Shown here in pieces: positions 56,208-64,000 of a stretch of DNA of 64,000 bases; the stretch's first letter is position 1; each line of letters starts with the position of its first letter. The translations under genes and the position numbers were made by a program. The stretch covers positions 5,579 through 69,578 of the forward strand of contig CAYWIS010000006.1 in the NCBI GenBank assembly GCA_964458385.1, in the 5' to 3' direction. The stretch comes from JAHWKS01 sp964458385. Its GTDB lineage: Bacteria > Planctomycetota > Planctomycetia > Pirellulales > Pirellulaceae. The notes under the pieces were generated by a model, which saw only the letters and a list, made by a program, of their open reading frames with translations, was not told where the DNA came from and did not search any database.

Positions 56208-58745
56208 ATGAATGCCACCAAAGAGAAGGCTCGTTTCTCTGAGTTTTTTCGCATTGCCAACGGTTTCAAGCCCGACGACGAAAGTTTCGCTCCTTATCCT
56301 TATCAAATTTGCCTCGCGCTCAACGAGCATCTTCCGCAATTGCTTAATGTTCCCACGGGCCTAGGTAAAACCGCCGCCGTAATCCTTGCTTGGCTGTGGC
56401 GTCGCCGGTACGCGGCCCAAGCCGTTCGCAACGCCACCCCACGTCGCCTTATTTATTGCCTGCCTATGCGGTCGCTTGTGGACCAGACCGAAAGCGCTGC
56501 CCGGCATTGGTTAACCAATCTTAGGCTTGAGAAAGACGTCGGCGTTCACGTCCTCATGGGAGGGCGACAAGCTGACGAGTGGGATACACAGCCGGAGCGC
56601 GAGGCCATTCTGATAGGTACGCAGGATATGCTTTTATCCCGCGCGCTCAATCGTGGCTACTCCATGAGCCGCTATCGTTGGCCTATTCACTTTGCACTAG
56701 TAAACAACGACTGCCTTTGGGTCGTCGACGAGACACAATTGATGGGCGTCGGATTGACCACAACGGCGCAGCTGCAAGGGCTACGCGCCAAACTTGGCGT
56801 CTACGGTGTTGGCCAGACGCTTTGGATGTCGGCAACACTGGAGCGGGAGGCGTTAAGCACGATCGACCATTGTCCGCCCGAAGGCTCCTTTACGCTCGAC
56901 AGCCTGTCCGACGCCGATTACGGGAATCCCTATGTTGTTCGCCTAATTAATGCGCGGAAACCGTTGCACAAGGCGCCGGTGATGCTTACGGCAGAAACCG
57001 AAGTGCCGTACTCTGTTGCACTTGCAAAGGCGATCATCGACAACCATAAGCCAGAGACGTTGACACTGGTCGTGCTCAATCGCGTTGCGCGTGCGCAGGG
57101 CGTTTTCAATGAACTTGAAAACGCGGTGAAACAGCTCGAAGCTCAACCTGACATCAGGCTAATTCATTCGCGATTTCGGCCTATTGATCGTGCCCAACAT
57201 CAGGCTGCCGCCTTCGACGATAAAAACTTGCCACCGGAAGGTCGAATCGTCGTTGCAACTCAGGCCATCGAGGCGGGAGTTGATATGTCGGCGCGAACGT
57301 TATTCACCGAATTGGCGCCGTGGGCTTCTTTAGTGCAGCGGTTTGGTCGCTGTAATCGGCGCGGGGAATGGGGCCACGGTGGAGCGCCAGATGCAGCTAT
57401 TTTTTGGATTGATATCGATCCTGGCGATGACAGGCGTTCCCAAGAACTCGTATTACCGTATGAACTCGAGGAATTGGCGGTCGCTCGGCAATATCTGCAA
57501 TCGCTTGAAGATGTCGGACCGCAGTCCTTAAAGAAAGTTAACCATGTCCAGTCGCCAAAGATTGTTCATACGTTGCGACGGAAAGACTTGCTCGATTTGT
57601 GGGACACCACGCCGGACCTAGCCGGCAACGACCTTGACGTGTCGCGTTATATCCGCGACACCCAGGACAACGATGTCCAATTCTTCTGGCGCACATGGGA
57701 CGATTTGACTAAGGCGCCGCCAATCGACTCTTCAGTATTCCCCGGTCCAAGCCGCGACGAGCTTTGTTCCGTGTCGATGAGCGGCGCGGTCGCGTTCGTC
57801 AAAAAGATGAAGCATGGCGCCGCATGGCGGTGGGATCCATTGGAACGCATGTGGATGCCCGTCGATGCCTCTGCGGTTCGGCCGGGAATGACGCTGCTTC
57901 TCCATGCTTCGTCAGGTGGATACGACGATCGCCTTGGATGGACGGGGCAGCCAGACAATCAGCCTACGCTCCACATGCCGCCGTCTGAAGAAGCCGAACA
58001 CTTAGAAGGAATGGAGGAGGAAAGTCACGGAAAGCCAGTGCCGCTAACTAAGCACCTCATCAACGTTGCGAATGCCGCCGCCACATTGAAACAGCTTTTG
58101 AGTGACCTTCCCGCTGAGATCCCATGGGGATGTATCACCACTGCAGCGCGTTGGCACGATGTGGGAAAAGCGCATCCCGCATTTCAGACGATGCTACTCG
58201 ATGCATTCGATGCGGCGGATCGCGAGCAACGCAAGAAGACGCTTTGGGCCAAGTCGCATATCAAAGCTAGCGAGCGCCCACGTTACCGCATTGAGCGAGA
58301 TGGTGCGTTCGAATACCGCCGCGGGTTTCGGCACGAATTGGCAAGCGCTATCGCTTGGCTCATGAACAACGTGTCCCACCCCGATGTAGACCTCATCGCA
58401 TTTCTTATCGCAGCTCATCACGGCAAAGTGCGTGCTAGCATCCGCAGCCTGCCCAATGAAGTCGGGCCGTCTGACTCGGACCGCCCCTTCGCGCGCGGTG
58501 TTTGCGACGGCGATATTCTTCCGACCGTCGATTTGGGCAACGGAGATATCGTCCCCGAAACTCGTTTGTCCCTCGACTTCATGCAACTCGGGGAAAGCCA
58601 ACACGGGCCGAGTTGGGCCGCACGGATCGTATCCCTTCGAGACAGTAAAGCCTACGGACCATTTCGTCTCGCGTACTTGGAAACGTTGGTTCGAATCGCC
58701 GACTGGCGCGGCAGTAACCATGGAGTTAGCGATCATGGCCAATAA
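56208..58745 (+). CDS. cas3: CRISPR-associated helicase/nuclease Cas3, type I-G
   Basis: 845 residues from the ATG at 56208 (a GTG at 56154 would add 18). The SF2 helicase comes first: Walker A PTGLGKT (49-55), DExH box DETQ (174-177) and motif VI QRFGRCNRR (377-385). The HD nuclease is at the C-terminus: HDVGK (H650, D651) followed by AAHHGK about 110 residues later. Helicase-then-HD order is characteristic of type I-G (formerly I-U), whereas most type I Cas3 proteins have HD first. It unwinds and degrades target DNA recruited by the effector complex. Its stop overlaps the csx17 start by 11 bases. Confidence 0.93.
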   Translation: MNATKEKARFSEFFRIANGFKPDDESFAPYPYQICLALNEHLPQLLNVPTGLGKTAAVILAWLWRRRYAAQAVRNATPRRLIYCLPMRSLVDQTESAARHWLTNLRLEKDVGVHVLMGGRQADEWDTQPEREAILIGTQDMLLSRALNRGYSMSRYRWPIHFALVNNDCLWVVDETQLMGVGLTTTAQLQGLRAKLGVYGVGQTLWMSATLEREALSTIDHCPPEGSFTLDSLSDADYGNPYVVRLINARKPLHKAPVMLTAETEVPYSVALAKAIIDNHKPETLTLVVLNRVARAQGVFNELENAVKQLEAQPDIRLIHSRFRPIDRAQHQAAAFDDKNLPPEGRIVVATQAIEAGVDMSARTLFTELAPWASLVQRFGRCNRRGEWGHGGAPDAAIFWIDIDPGDDRRSQELVLPYELEELAVARQYLQSLEDVGPQSLKKVNHVQSPKIVHTLRRKDLLDLWDTTPDLAGNDLDVSRYIRDTQDNDVQFFWRTWDDLTKAPPIDSSVFPGPSRDELCSVSMSGAVAFVKKMKHGAAWRWDPLERMWMPVDASAVRPGMTLLLHASSGGYDDRLGWTGQPDNQPTLHMPPSEEAEHLEGMEEESHGKPVPLTKHLINVANAAATLKQLLSDLPAEIPWGCITTAARWHDVGKAHPAFQTMLLDAFDAADREQRKKTLWAKSHIKASERPRYRIERDGAFEYRRGFRHELASAIAWLMNNVSHPDVDLIAFLIAAHHGKVRASIRSLPNEVGPSDSDRPFARGVCDGDILPTVDLGNGDIVPETRLSLDFMQLGESQHGPSWAARIVSLRDSKAYGPFRLAYLETLVRIADWRGSNHGVSDHGQ

Positions 58746-60936
58746 GTCCCACACTCTCGAACTACGTGGCTGCACGCCGCTCCCTCTGTCTTCGTACCTC
58801 AAGTCGCTTGGCGTCCTACGAATCATATCTGAGCAGGCGGATCCCCATGCAAAGGGATGGTGGAACGATGACGTTTTCTTTCTTGAAACAACGCTGGATC
58901 GAGAGCAATTGCTTTCTTTCCTTCTCGACGCCTACGAACCGACACCCTTAGTCGGACCTTGGGGGGCCCGGTCCGGCTTTTTTCCAACTTCGTCGGAACG
59001 AACTGCCCGTGAGGCGCTCGAGAGAATTGTCAACACTCCCATGAAGCGACTCCAACGCTTCCAGTTGGCAATCGCTACGGTGAGGAACATTCTAAGAACG
59101 CTCGGGCTAGAGTCGAAGGCGGACACGCAAGAACAGAAACGGGCGCTCATGATGGCCTGCCGTAATTCTCTGCCAGACGAACTCCTACCGTGGCTAGATG
59201 CAACATATTTGTTGCTCGACACAGAAACCAAATATCCACCGCTTCTGGGGACGGGCGGGAACGAGGGCAGCGGAAGTTATATGTCCGGCTTTGCTCAACA
59301 AGTTTGCTCGGTTGTAATTGATCGTGAATGGGACCACGCTCTTGCCCCATCGCTTTTTGGGGTTGCTGAGATCAATGTTCTTACGGCGCAAACTCCAGGA
59401 CAGTTTTCACCGGAAGCTGCAGGTGGACCGAATGCCGGGCAAGGTTTTGATGGAAAGGTCACAACCAACCCTTGGGATTACCTGTTGTTACTCGAAGGCA
59501 CGCTTGTCTTTGCTGCGGCCGCCGTGAAACGACTGGAGAATAGCGATGGAGGCGCCCTCGGCTATCCGTTTTGCGTCCGTCCGGCCGGCATTGGGTATGG
59601 TAGCGCTGCGTTGGCCGACGAAGATTCGTCCCGGGCTGAAATTTGGCTTCCACTTTGGGGCAAGCCCGCGGGTCTTTCCGAACTCCGGCTGCTCTTCTCC
59701 GAGGGCCGCGCGACGGTCCATCGTCGCACTGCACGTACCGGAGTGGATTTTGCCCGCGCGGTCGCATCTTTGGGAGTCGATCGTGGAATCGAAGCTTTCG
59801 AACGATACGGTTTTCAACAGCGAAATGGGTTGTCAGTCTTCGCTATTCCCCTGGGCCGATTCGCGGTTTCGCGTCAACCGCAGGTCGATCTCATTGCCGA
59901 ACTGGATACCCACGACTGGCTCGATCGCTTTCGTCGTGCGGCAACATCGAAAAATGCGCCTGCTCGCGCTCGCGTCGCACTGCGTCAGTTAGAAGATGCG
60001 ATTCTGGACCTTTGTCAGCGAGCCGATCCGTTGCACCTTCAAAAGGTTCTCATTGCCTTAGGTGAAGCGGAAACGGTAATGGCGAACGCGATAAGGTGGC
60101 GCGAATCCACGTTTGTTTCCCCAGTTCCACTACTTGGCCCACAATGGCTTGCCAATGCACACGATGGATCAGTGGAATTCCGACTCGCAGCCAGCCTTGC
60201 ATCCATATACCACGAGGAACTTGGACCGCTGCGAAGACACCTGGAGCCTGTCGAACTTCACCGTAAGGGTGAACGGGTTTGGGCAGCGTGGAGCGAAATG
60301 CCGGACGCGCCCGCGATTGTCTGGGGCGAGGGCGGACTTACGCGAAACATGGTCGCTGTGATTCGCCGCCGTATGATTGAAGCGGAGAGCGCGAATAAGA
60401 AGGCCGGTGAATCAGAATTCTCCTTCCCCGTCAAGGGAGCGTTTGCGCCCAGCTTCGGTGATATCGCAGCTTTCATCGAAGGCCAGGTTGACGACAGCCG
60501 AATTGAAACGCTGCTTAAGGGCTTGATCTTGGTCAATTGGGACCGAGCCCGACAACAAGGAGTTTCAAACCTAATTCCGCAAGGACCGCGAGAACCTTTC
60601 CCCGGAGCGGCGTACGCGCTGCTGAAACTCTGTCATCTCCCTCACGCCGTAGATGGGCAAGCCATTCGACTCACACCTCAGATTACACACCGTGCCGCAG
60701 CCGGCGATCTCGCGGGCGCAACCGGGCTTGCCGCCAGGCGTCTTCTCGCTTCGGGCTTTCCACCAGCCGTGCGAGCAGTTCCTGGAAGTTACGCCCGTGG
60801 ACTCCGCACGGCGGCTGCTTTGCTGTTCCCCATTTGGAGCCGCGACACTCAATGGCTGATTGACTCGGTAATCCAGGCAAAGAGTCCTCGTGACGAGTCG
60901 GAAGAGCTGAAAACCACCACGACCGAAACGGTCTAA
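58735..60936 (+). CDS. csx17: type I-G CRISPR large subunit Csx17 (Cas8)
   Basis: 733 residues from the ATG at 58735, within the end of cas3. It matches the Csx17 family, starting with the signature HTLELRGCTPLPLSSYLKSLGVLR and followed by GWWNDDVFFL and FLLDAYEPTPLVGPW...SGFF. Csx17 is the signature large subunit of type I-G effector complexes and is thought to help recognise the PAM. No catalytic motif is expected or seen. Translation is coupled to cas3. Position between cas3 and csb1 supports the call. Confidence 0.93.
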   Translation: MANKSHTLELRGCTPLPLSSYLKSLGVLRIISEQADPHAKGWWNDDVFFLETTLDREQLLSFLLDAYEPTPLVGPWGARSGFFPTSSERTAREALERIVNTPMKRLQRFQLAIATVRNILRTLGLESKADTQEQKRALMMACRNSLPDELLPWLDATYLLLDTETKYPPLLGTGGNEGSGSYMSGFAQQVCSVVIDREWDHALAPSLFGVAEINVLTAQTPGQFSPEAAGGPNAGQGFDGKVTTNPWDYLLLLEGTLVFAAAAVKRLENSDGGALGYPFCVRPAGIGYGSAALADEDSSRAEIWLPLWGKPAGLSELRLLFSEGRATVHRRTARTGVDFARAVASLGVDRGIEAFERYGFQQRNGLSVFAIPLGRFAVSRQPQVDLIAELDTHDWLDRFRRAATSKNAPARARVALRQLEDAILDLCQRADPLHLQKVLIALGEAETVMANAIRWRESTFVSPVPLLGPQWLANAHDGSVEFRLAASLASIYHEELGPLRRHLEPVELHRKGERVWAAWSEMPDAPAIVWGEGGLTRNMVAVIRRRMIEAESANKKAGESEFSFPVKGAFAPSFGDIAAFIEGQVDDSRIETLLKGLILVNWDRARQQGVSNLIPQGPREPFPGAAYALLKLCHLPHAVDGQAIRLTPQITHRAAAGDLAGATGLAARRLLASGFPPAVRAVPGSYARGLRTAAALLFPIWSRDTQWLIDSVIQAKSPRDESEELKTTTTETV

Positions 60937-60962
60937 CAACTTCTATTCAGGAGCGATATGCA

Positions 60963-61943
60963 ATGACAATTGCCCTTTCCCACTTGAGCAACATTCCTCG
61001 TCTACTGATCGAAGTCCCGCTTGAACCAATTCAAGGCACACGGTTCCAACCGACAGGATTCCCAGACTTGGGTGCAGCGACATTCTACGCCGTGCGTCGC
61101 GGCGCAAATGGCGAAACGGTGGAAACTGAAGCCTTGCTCGTAGAATCAGCCCAATCGATGGCGAACCGCCTGGAAGCCATTTGTTGGGACGAGGCAGCAG
61201 GCGAGTTGGTCGCGCCGCTACAGGGATTGCCCTATGTTCGTTCAACCTTACCGGACAACACTACCACTAACTCAATTCTGGAAGCCCACCGCCTCAACTC
61301 CCCTTATATCGTAAATTCGAAGGAATTTGAGACGATCCGTAAGGCAATTGGTTTTGAATCGAATAAGCCCTTCGATCGACGCAAGCTAGCAGCGGCATTG
61401 GTTCGGTACGATCCGTCGAGCCTGCTTCATGGGATATTCCTAGAGAAAGTCGGCGGTGTGGTGCGTTTGCCGCGAGTCCTGTCGGCGTTCATCGAAGCCG
61501 AGGGCGTGCGTGTGGCGTCTTCAGGCGGTGTAAAGTTCGATCGCGTGCAGCCAGAAACAAGCAGCAATAGCACCCCGTATGGGAAGGCTAAAGACGGTTA
61601 TGGCAATGTCCCTTACCACCGGGACGAGTACACAGCCGAAAAAATCACAGCATACTTCAACGTCGATTTGGCGCAGTTAAGAGGTTACGGCCTTGGAGAA
61701 GCGGCAGAAAACTTGTTGATCGCGCTGGCCTTATTCAAAATTCAAAAATTCTTGCACGAAGGTTTGCGGTTACGCACCGCCTGCGATCTACGCCCCTTGA
61801 ATGGAATCACGGTCACGTGTCCCGAAGGTTACTCGCTCCCATCGCTTCCGGAGATTACGGACGCCATGCCAGCGTTCATTAATGCGGCGGCGTCGCACTT
61901 CGCGGAACCTCGTATCACAGATGTCAAATATAAGAACTCATGA
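60963..61943 (+). CDS. csb1: type I-G CRISPR backbone protein Csb1 (Cas7, GSU0053 family)
   Basis: 326 residues. Cas7-group proteins form the filament along the crRNA. The Csb1 family is indicated by FQPTGFPDLGAATF, the segment VQPETSSNSTPYGK and the late block FKIQKFLHEGLRLRTACDLR. It starts 26 bases after csx17 and ends in a 4-base overlap (ATGA) with csb2, giving the standard csx17-csb1-csb2 order. Confidence 0.93.
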   Translation: MTIALSHLSNIPRLLIEVPLEPIQGTRFQPTGFPDLGAATFYAVRRGANGETVETEALLVESAQSMANRLEAICWDEAAGELVAPLQGLPYVRSTLPDNTTTNSILEAHRLNSPYIVNSKEFETIRKAIGFESNKPFDRRKLAAALVRYDPSSLLHGIFLEKVGGVVRLPRVLSAFIEAEGVRVASSGGVKFDRVQPETSSNSTPYGKAKDGYGNVPYHRDEYTAEKITAYFNVDLAQLRGYGLGEAAENLLIALALFKIQKFLHEGLRLRTACDLRPLNGITVTCPEGYSLPSLPEITDAMPAFINAAASHFAEPRITDVKYKNS

Positions 61944-63613
61944 TTGCTGTTGAACTGACATTTCCCGCAAAGCGGTTTCACGCTACTCCCTGGGGACGAC
62001 ACGTCAACGAAGGCGCCGTTGAATGGCCGCCATCGCCTTGGCGATTCCTCCGCGCTATGCTAGCCGTGTGGCGGCACAAGCTTCCCAATACGCCCGAGGC
62101 GGATATGCGTCGTTTGATATCCGCGCTCACACCGGCGCCGTATTTCCGCCTGCCAGGTGCCCGTCAAGGGCACACACGGCACTTTATGCCAACCGCGAAT
62201 GACGAGAGAACAAAGGTCTTTGACACGTTTGTCGCTGTCGATAAATCGGATCCGCTCATCATTGCATGGCCGAACGTTTCGCTCGACCAACACCAGCGAG
62301 ATTTGCTTTCGCAGCTCCTAGGTGCAATGACTTACTTCGGACGCACCGAGTCGTGGGTGATTGCAAAGCTGATCCCCGAATGGGGTGGCGGCTTTGACGC
62401 GGTTCCATTGGATGCCCTTGCTTCCCAACCCGTTGACGTCGAATTGGTTCGCGTTCTCGCACCACTCGACGAATATGCGTATTCATCCTGGCGTGCCGGC
62501 GTAAGAGAGGACCGCCGCCGTCGCAAGCTACAGCAGTTGCAAGCAAGAGCGGCGGCAAGAGGGAAATCGGTCGATACCGTCAAGCTAACCCGAAAGGATG
62601 AGGCAGCAATCGACGCCAATCTTCCGCCGGATATTTTCACCGCTTTAGACGCAAGCACCGACCAACTGCGGAAGGCTGGTTGGAATTTGCCACCAGGAAG
62701 CCAGTGGACGATGTATGCCCGTCCAGCCTACGTCTTTGCCTCCAAACCTCGGCGGCAAACCTTGCCTCGCAGAAAGCGATTGTCAACAACCGCGCGTTTT
62801 GCTGTCTGCGGCGTTGTGCGTCCTCGGTTGACCAAAGCGCTTTGGATTGGGGAGCGTGTGCGTGAGTTGCTCATGGGATGCTCCAAGTCAATAATGCCCG
62901 ATAACAATGCTGCGGTCGTGTTTTCCGGCAAATACGCAGATGGGGCGCCACTTACGGACTCCCACAGTCACGCACACTACCTCTGCGAGGCACCCGAGCA
63001 TGACGGTCGAATAACGCACATAACCGTTTATGCATCCCGAGGATTCACGCAAAAGGACGAGCTAGCGCTGTCACGGCTTCGGCGGATATGGGGATACGGC
63101 GGGCACGATATGCAATTGGTGCTTTTGGGAATCGGGGAACCGCATGAATTCGGCGGCTTCAATGAGAAGGCTGGCCAGTCGAGGATTCTCGCTGAGTCAA
63201 CTGAATGGATATCGCGCACGCCCTTTGTGCTCACGCGCCATCTGAAGTTTTCACGTCGATCAAAGCGCGACATTGCTCTGCGCGACAAGGAACGAAGACA
63301 AGGTCTTGAACAAGCTTTACGACTGGAATTGGAACGACGGCCTCAATTCCGCCACTTGGCGGGGGCCGCTCAAATCGTTCCTCTCTTGGAGCCGGAGCAA
63401 ATGGGTACGACCTTAGGAGGGCGTTTCACACCTTGGCTCCAGTTCCGCCGCACGCGCCACAGCGGAGGAACCACCCCGGCGGATCACCATGGGTACGGTT
63501 TTCTAATAAGGTTTTCTGAGCCCGTGCGTGGCCCCATCGCGCTTGGTTACGGCTGCCACTTCGGACTAGGGCAATTTATTCCTGCAGATAGCCGCCTGTC
63601 CGAAAAGTTGTAA
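61940..63613 (+). CDS. csb2: type I-G CRISPR protein Csb2 (Cas5-Cas6 fusion, GSU0054 family)
   Basis: 557 residues. The N-terminal half is Cas5-like, beginning MIAVELTFPAKRFHATPWGRHVNEG..EWPPSPWR, which binds the crRNA 5' handle. The C-terminal half is Cas6-like, with the RAMP glycine-rich loop IALGYGCHFGLGQF at about 530-545 and several His residues (for example DHHGYGF) that could serve the crRNA-cutting site. The fused form explains why no separate cas5 or cas6 is present. The array with a hairpin-forming repeat starts about 300 bases downstream. Confidence 0.92.
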   Translation: MIAVELTFPAKRFHATPWGRHVNEGAVEWPPSPWRFLRAMLAVWRHKLPNTPEADMRRLISALTPAPYFRLPGARQGHTRHFMPTANDERTKVFDTFVAVDKSDPLIIAWPNVSLDQHQRDLLSQLLGAMTYFGRTESWVIAKLIPEWGGGFDAVPLDALASQPVDVELVRVLAPLDEYAYSSWRAGVREDRRRRKLQQLQARAAARGKSVDTVKLTRKDEAAIDANLPPDIFTALDASTDQLRKAGWNLPPGSQWTMYARPAYVFASKPRRQTLPRRKRLSTTARFAVCGVVRPRLTKALWIGERVRELLMGCSKSIMPDNNAAVVFSGKYADGAPLTDSHSHAHYLCEAPEHDGRITHITVYASRGFTQKDELALSRLRRIWGYGGHDMQLVLLGIGEPHEFGGFNEKAGQSRILAESTEWISRTPFVLTRHLKFSRRSKRDIALRDKERRQGLEQALRLELERRPQFRHLAGAAQIVPLLEPEQMGTTLGGRFTPWLQFRRTRHSGGTTPADHHGYGFLIRFSEPVRGPIALGYGCHFGLGQFIPADSRLSEKL

Positions 63614-63917
63614 AGCGGTACAACAATGACGTTGCAAGTTCTTTGGCAATTCGGTTTTCTTATCGCTCCTACCCTTCCACGCTTCCACCAAGTTGAAAAG
63701 GTGCGATCGAATTGGGGGGCGTGGGGGTTAGGGCAGGCAATTGCGAGAGGTTCGGCGCCGCATTTTTCCCTGGCAGCGTTCGCAGGTGTAAGTGTCTATG
63801 GCGTAAGCCTTTCCAGCAACGCCCCTGCCGCCATGCGGCGGTCTCCCCCAGATTCGCCCATCCCCCTCGAAATCCCGATCCTAACCCAGCAGCCCACAAG
63901 ACTTTACAACGAGTGAA
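63614..63917. other. CRISPR leader region candidate
   Basis: 304 bases between csb2 and the first repeat. A 96-codon frame fills much of it but lacks family features and ends immediately before the repeat, so I treat it as leader. It is not especially AT-rich. Confidence 0.5.
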
Positions 63918-64000
63918 CTTTCCACGGCTAAACAGCCGTGGCCCCATTGAAGCCCGTGTGTAATCTCGACAAGCCACCCGCGAGGAACTACTTTCCACGG
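63918..64000. CRISPR. start of a CRISPR array: one full repeat, one spacer, and the first bases of a second repeat
   Basis: The first repeat is about 63918-63953. It contains a perfect 8-bp hairpin, CCACGGCT (63922-63929) and AGCCGTGG (63934-63941), with loop AAAC. CTTTCCACGG recurs at 63991-64000, 73 bases after its first copy, which fits a 36-base repeat plus a spacer of about 37 bases. The array is cut by the window edge. Position directly after csb2 supports it. Confidence 0.8.

Noticed and set aside
63626..63916. 96-codon plus-strand frame between csb2 and the CRISPR repeat
   Set aside because: No family features, mixed composition, and it stops immediately before the first repeat; better explained as the leader.
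1..64000. Prophage, integrative element or insertion sequence
   Set aside because: No integrase, transposase, terminase or terminal repeats recognised on either strand.

Overview
The window looks like draft chromosome from a planctomycete, probably of the Pirellulales type. The evidence is three very large secreted proteins with the planctomycete N-terminal LExRxLLA-type motif and dockerin-like modules, a DUF1598 protein, a secreted sulfatase, many alternative start codons, and genes scattered on both strands. Two 10-N gaps (5499-5508 and 20352-20361) mark it as a scaffold. I see no transposase, integrase or rRNA.

Layout. 1-24.6 kb: the truncated 3' part of an MnmE-type GTPase, a sulfatase, a lipase-like lipoprotein, a zinc-ribbon membrane protein, a secreted metalloprotease, two adjacent giant dockerin/cohesin/cadherin-like surface proteins (9.9-18.4 kb), a CbiX-like chelatase, a DUF11 repeat protein, a MATE exporter, PhoU and an alkaline-phosphatase-superfamily enzyme. 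25-44 kb: housekeeping and stress metabolism, namely glutamate dehydrogenase, a cytosine-deaminase-like enzyme, an amidohydrolase, an AhpD-like protein, DUF1598, the overlapping tdh-kbl-queG set with a divergent XRE-cupin regulator, a cardiolipin-synthase-like PLD, OsmC, a HAD phosphatase, NDH-2 and an RND efflux pair. 44.06-44.77 kb: a compact array of six tRNA or tRNA-like genes on the minus strand. 45.1-46.2 kb: a Tat-exported alpha/beta hydrolase.

The most interesting part is a one-directional block of about 17 kb on the plus strand, 46.8-64.0 kb. It begins with an ECF-like sigma factor, a cytosolic protein of unknown function and an ImmA/IrrE-type zinc protease, joined by short overlaps. 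Next come a NurA-like nuclease, a HerA-like hexameric ATPase with an altered Walker A loop, Mre11/SbcD and Rad50/SbcC: the complete archaeal-style end-resection set in a bacterium. Directly downstream is a type I-G (formerly I-U) CRISPR effector operon, cas3 (C-terminal HD), csx17 (cas8), csb1 (cas7) and csb2 (cas5-cas6), followed at the window edge by the first repeat of its CRISPR array. The sigma/protease pair could form a damage- or phage-responsive switch for the resection machine, and the array suggests the whole block is a defence island. That functional link is inference. No cas1, cas2 or cas4 is visible; they may lie beyond the right edge.
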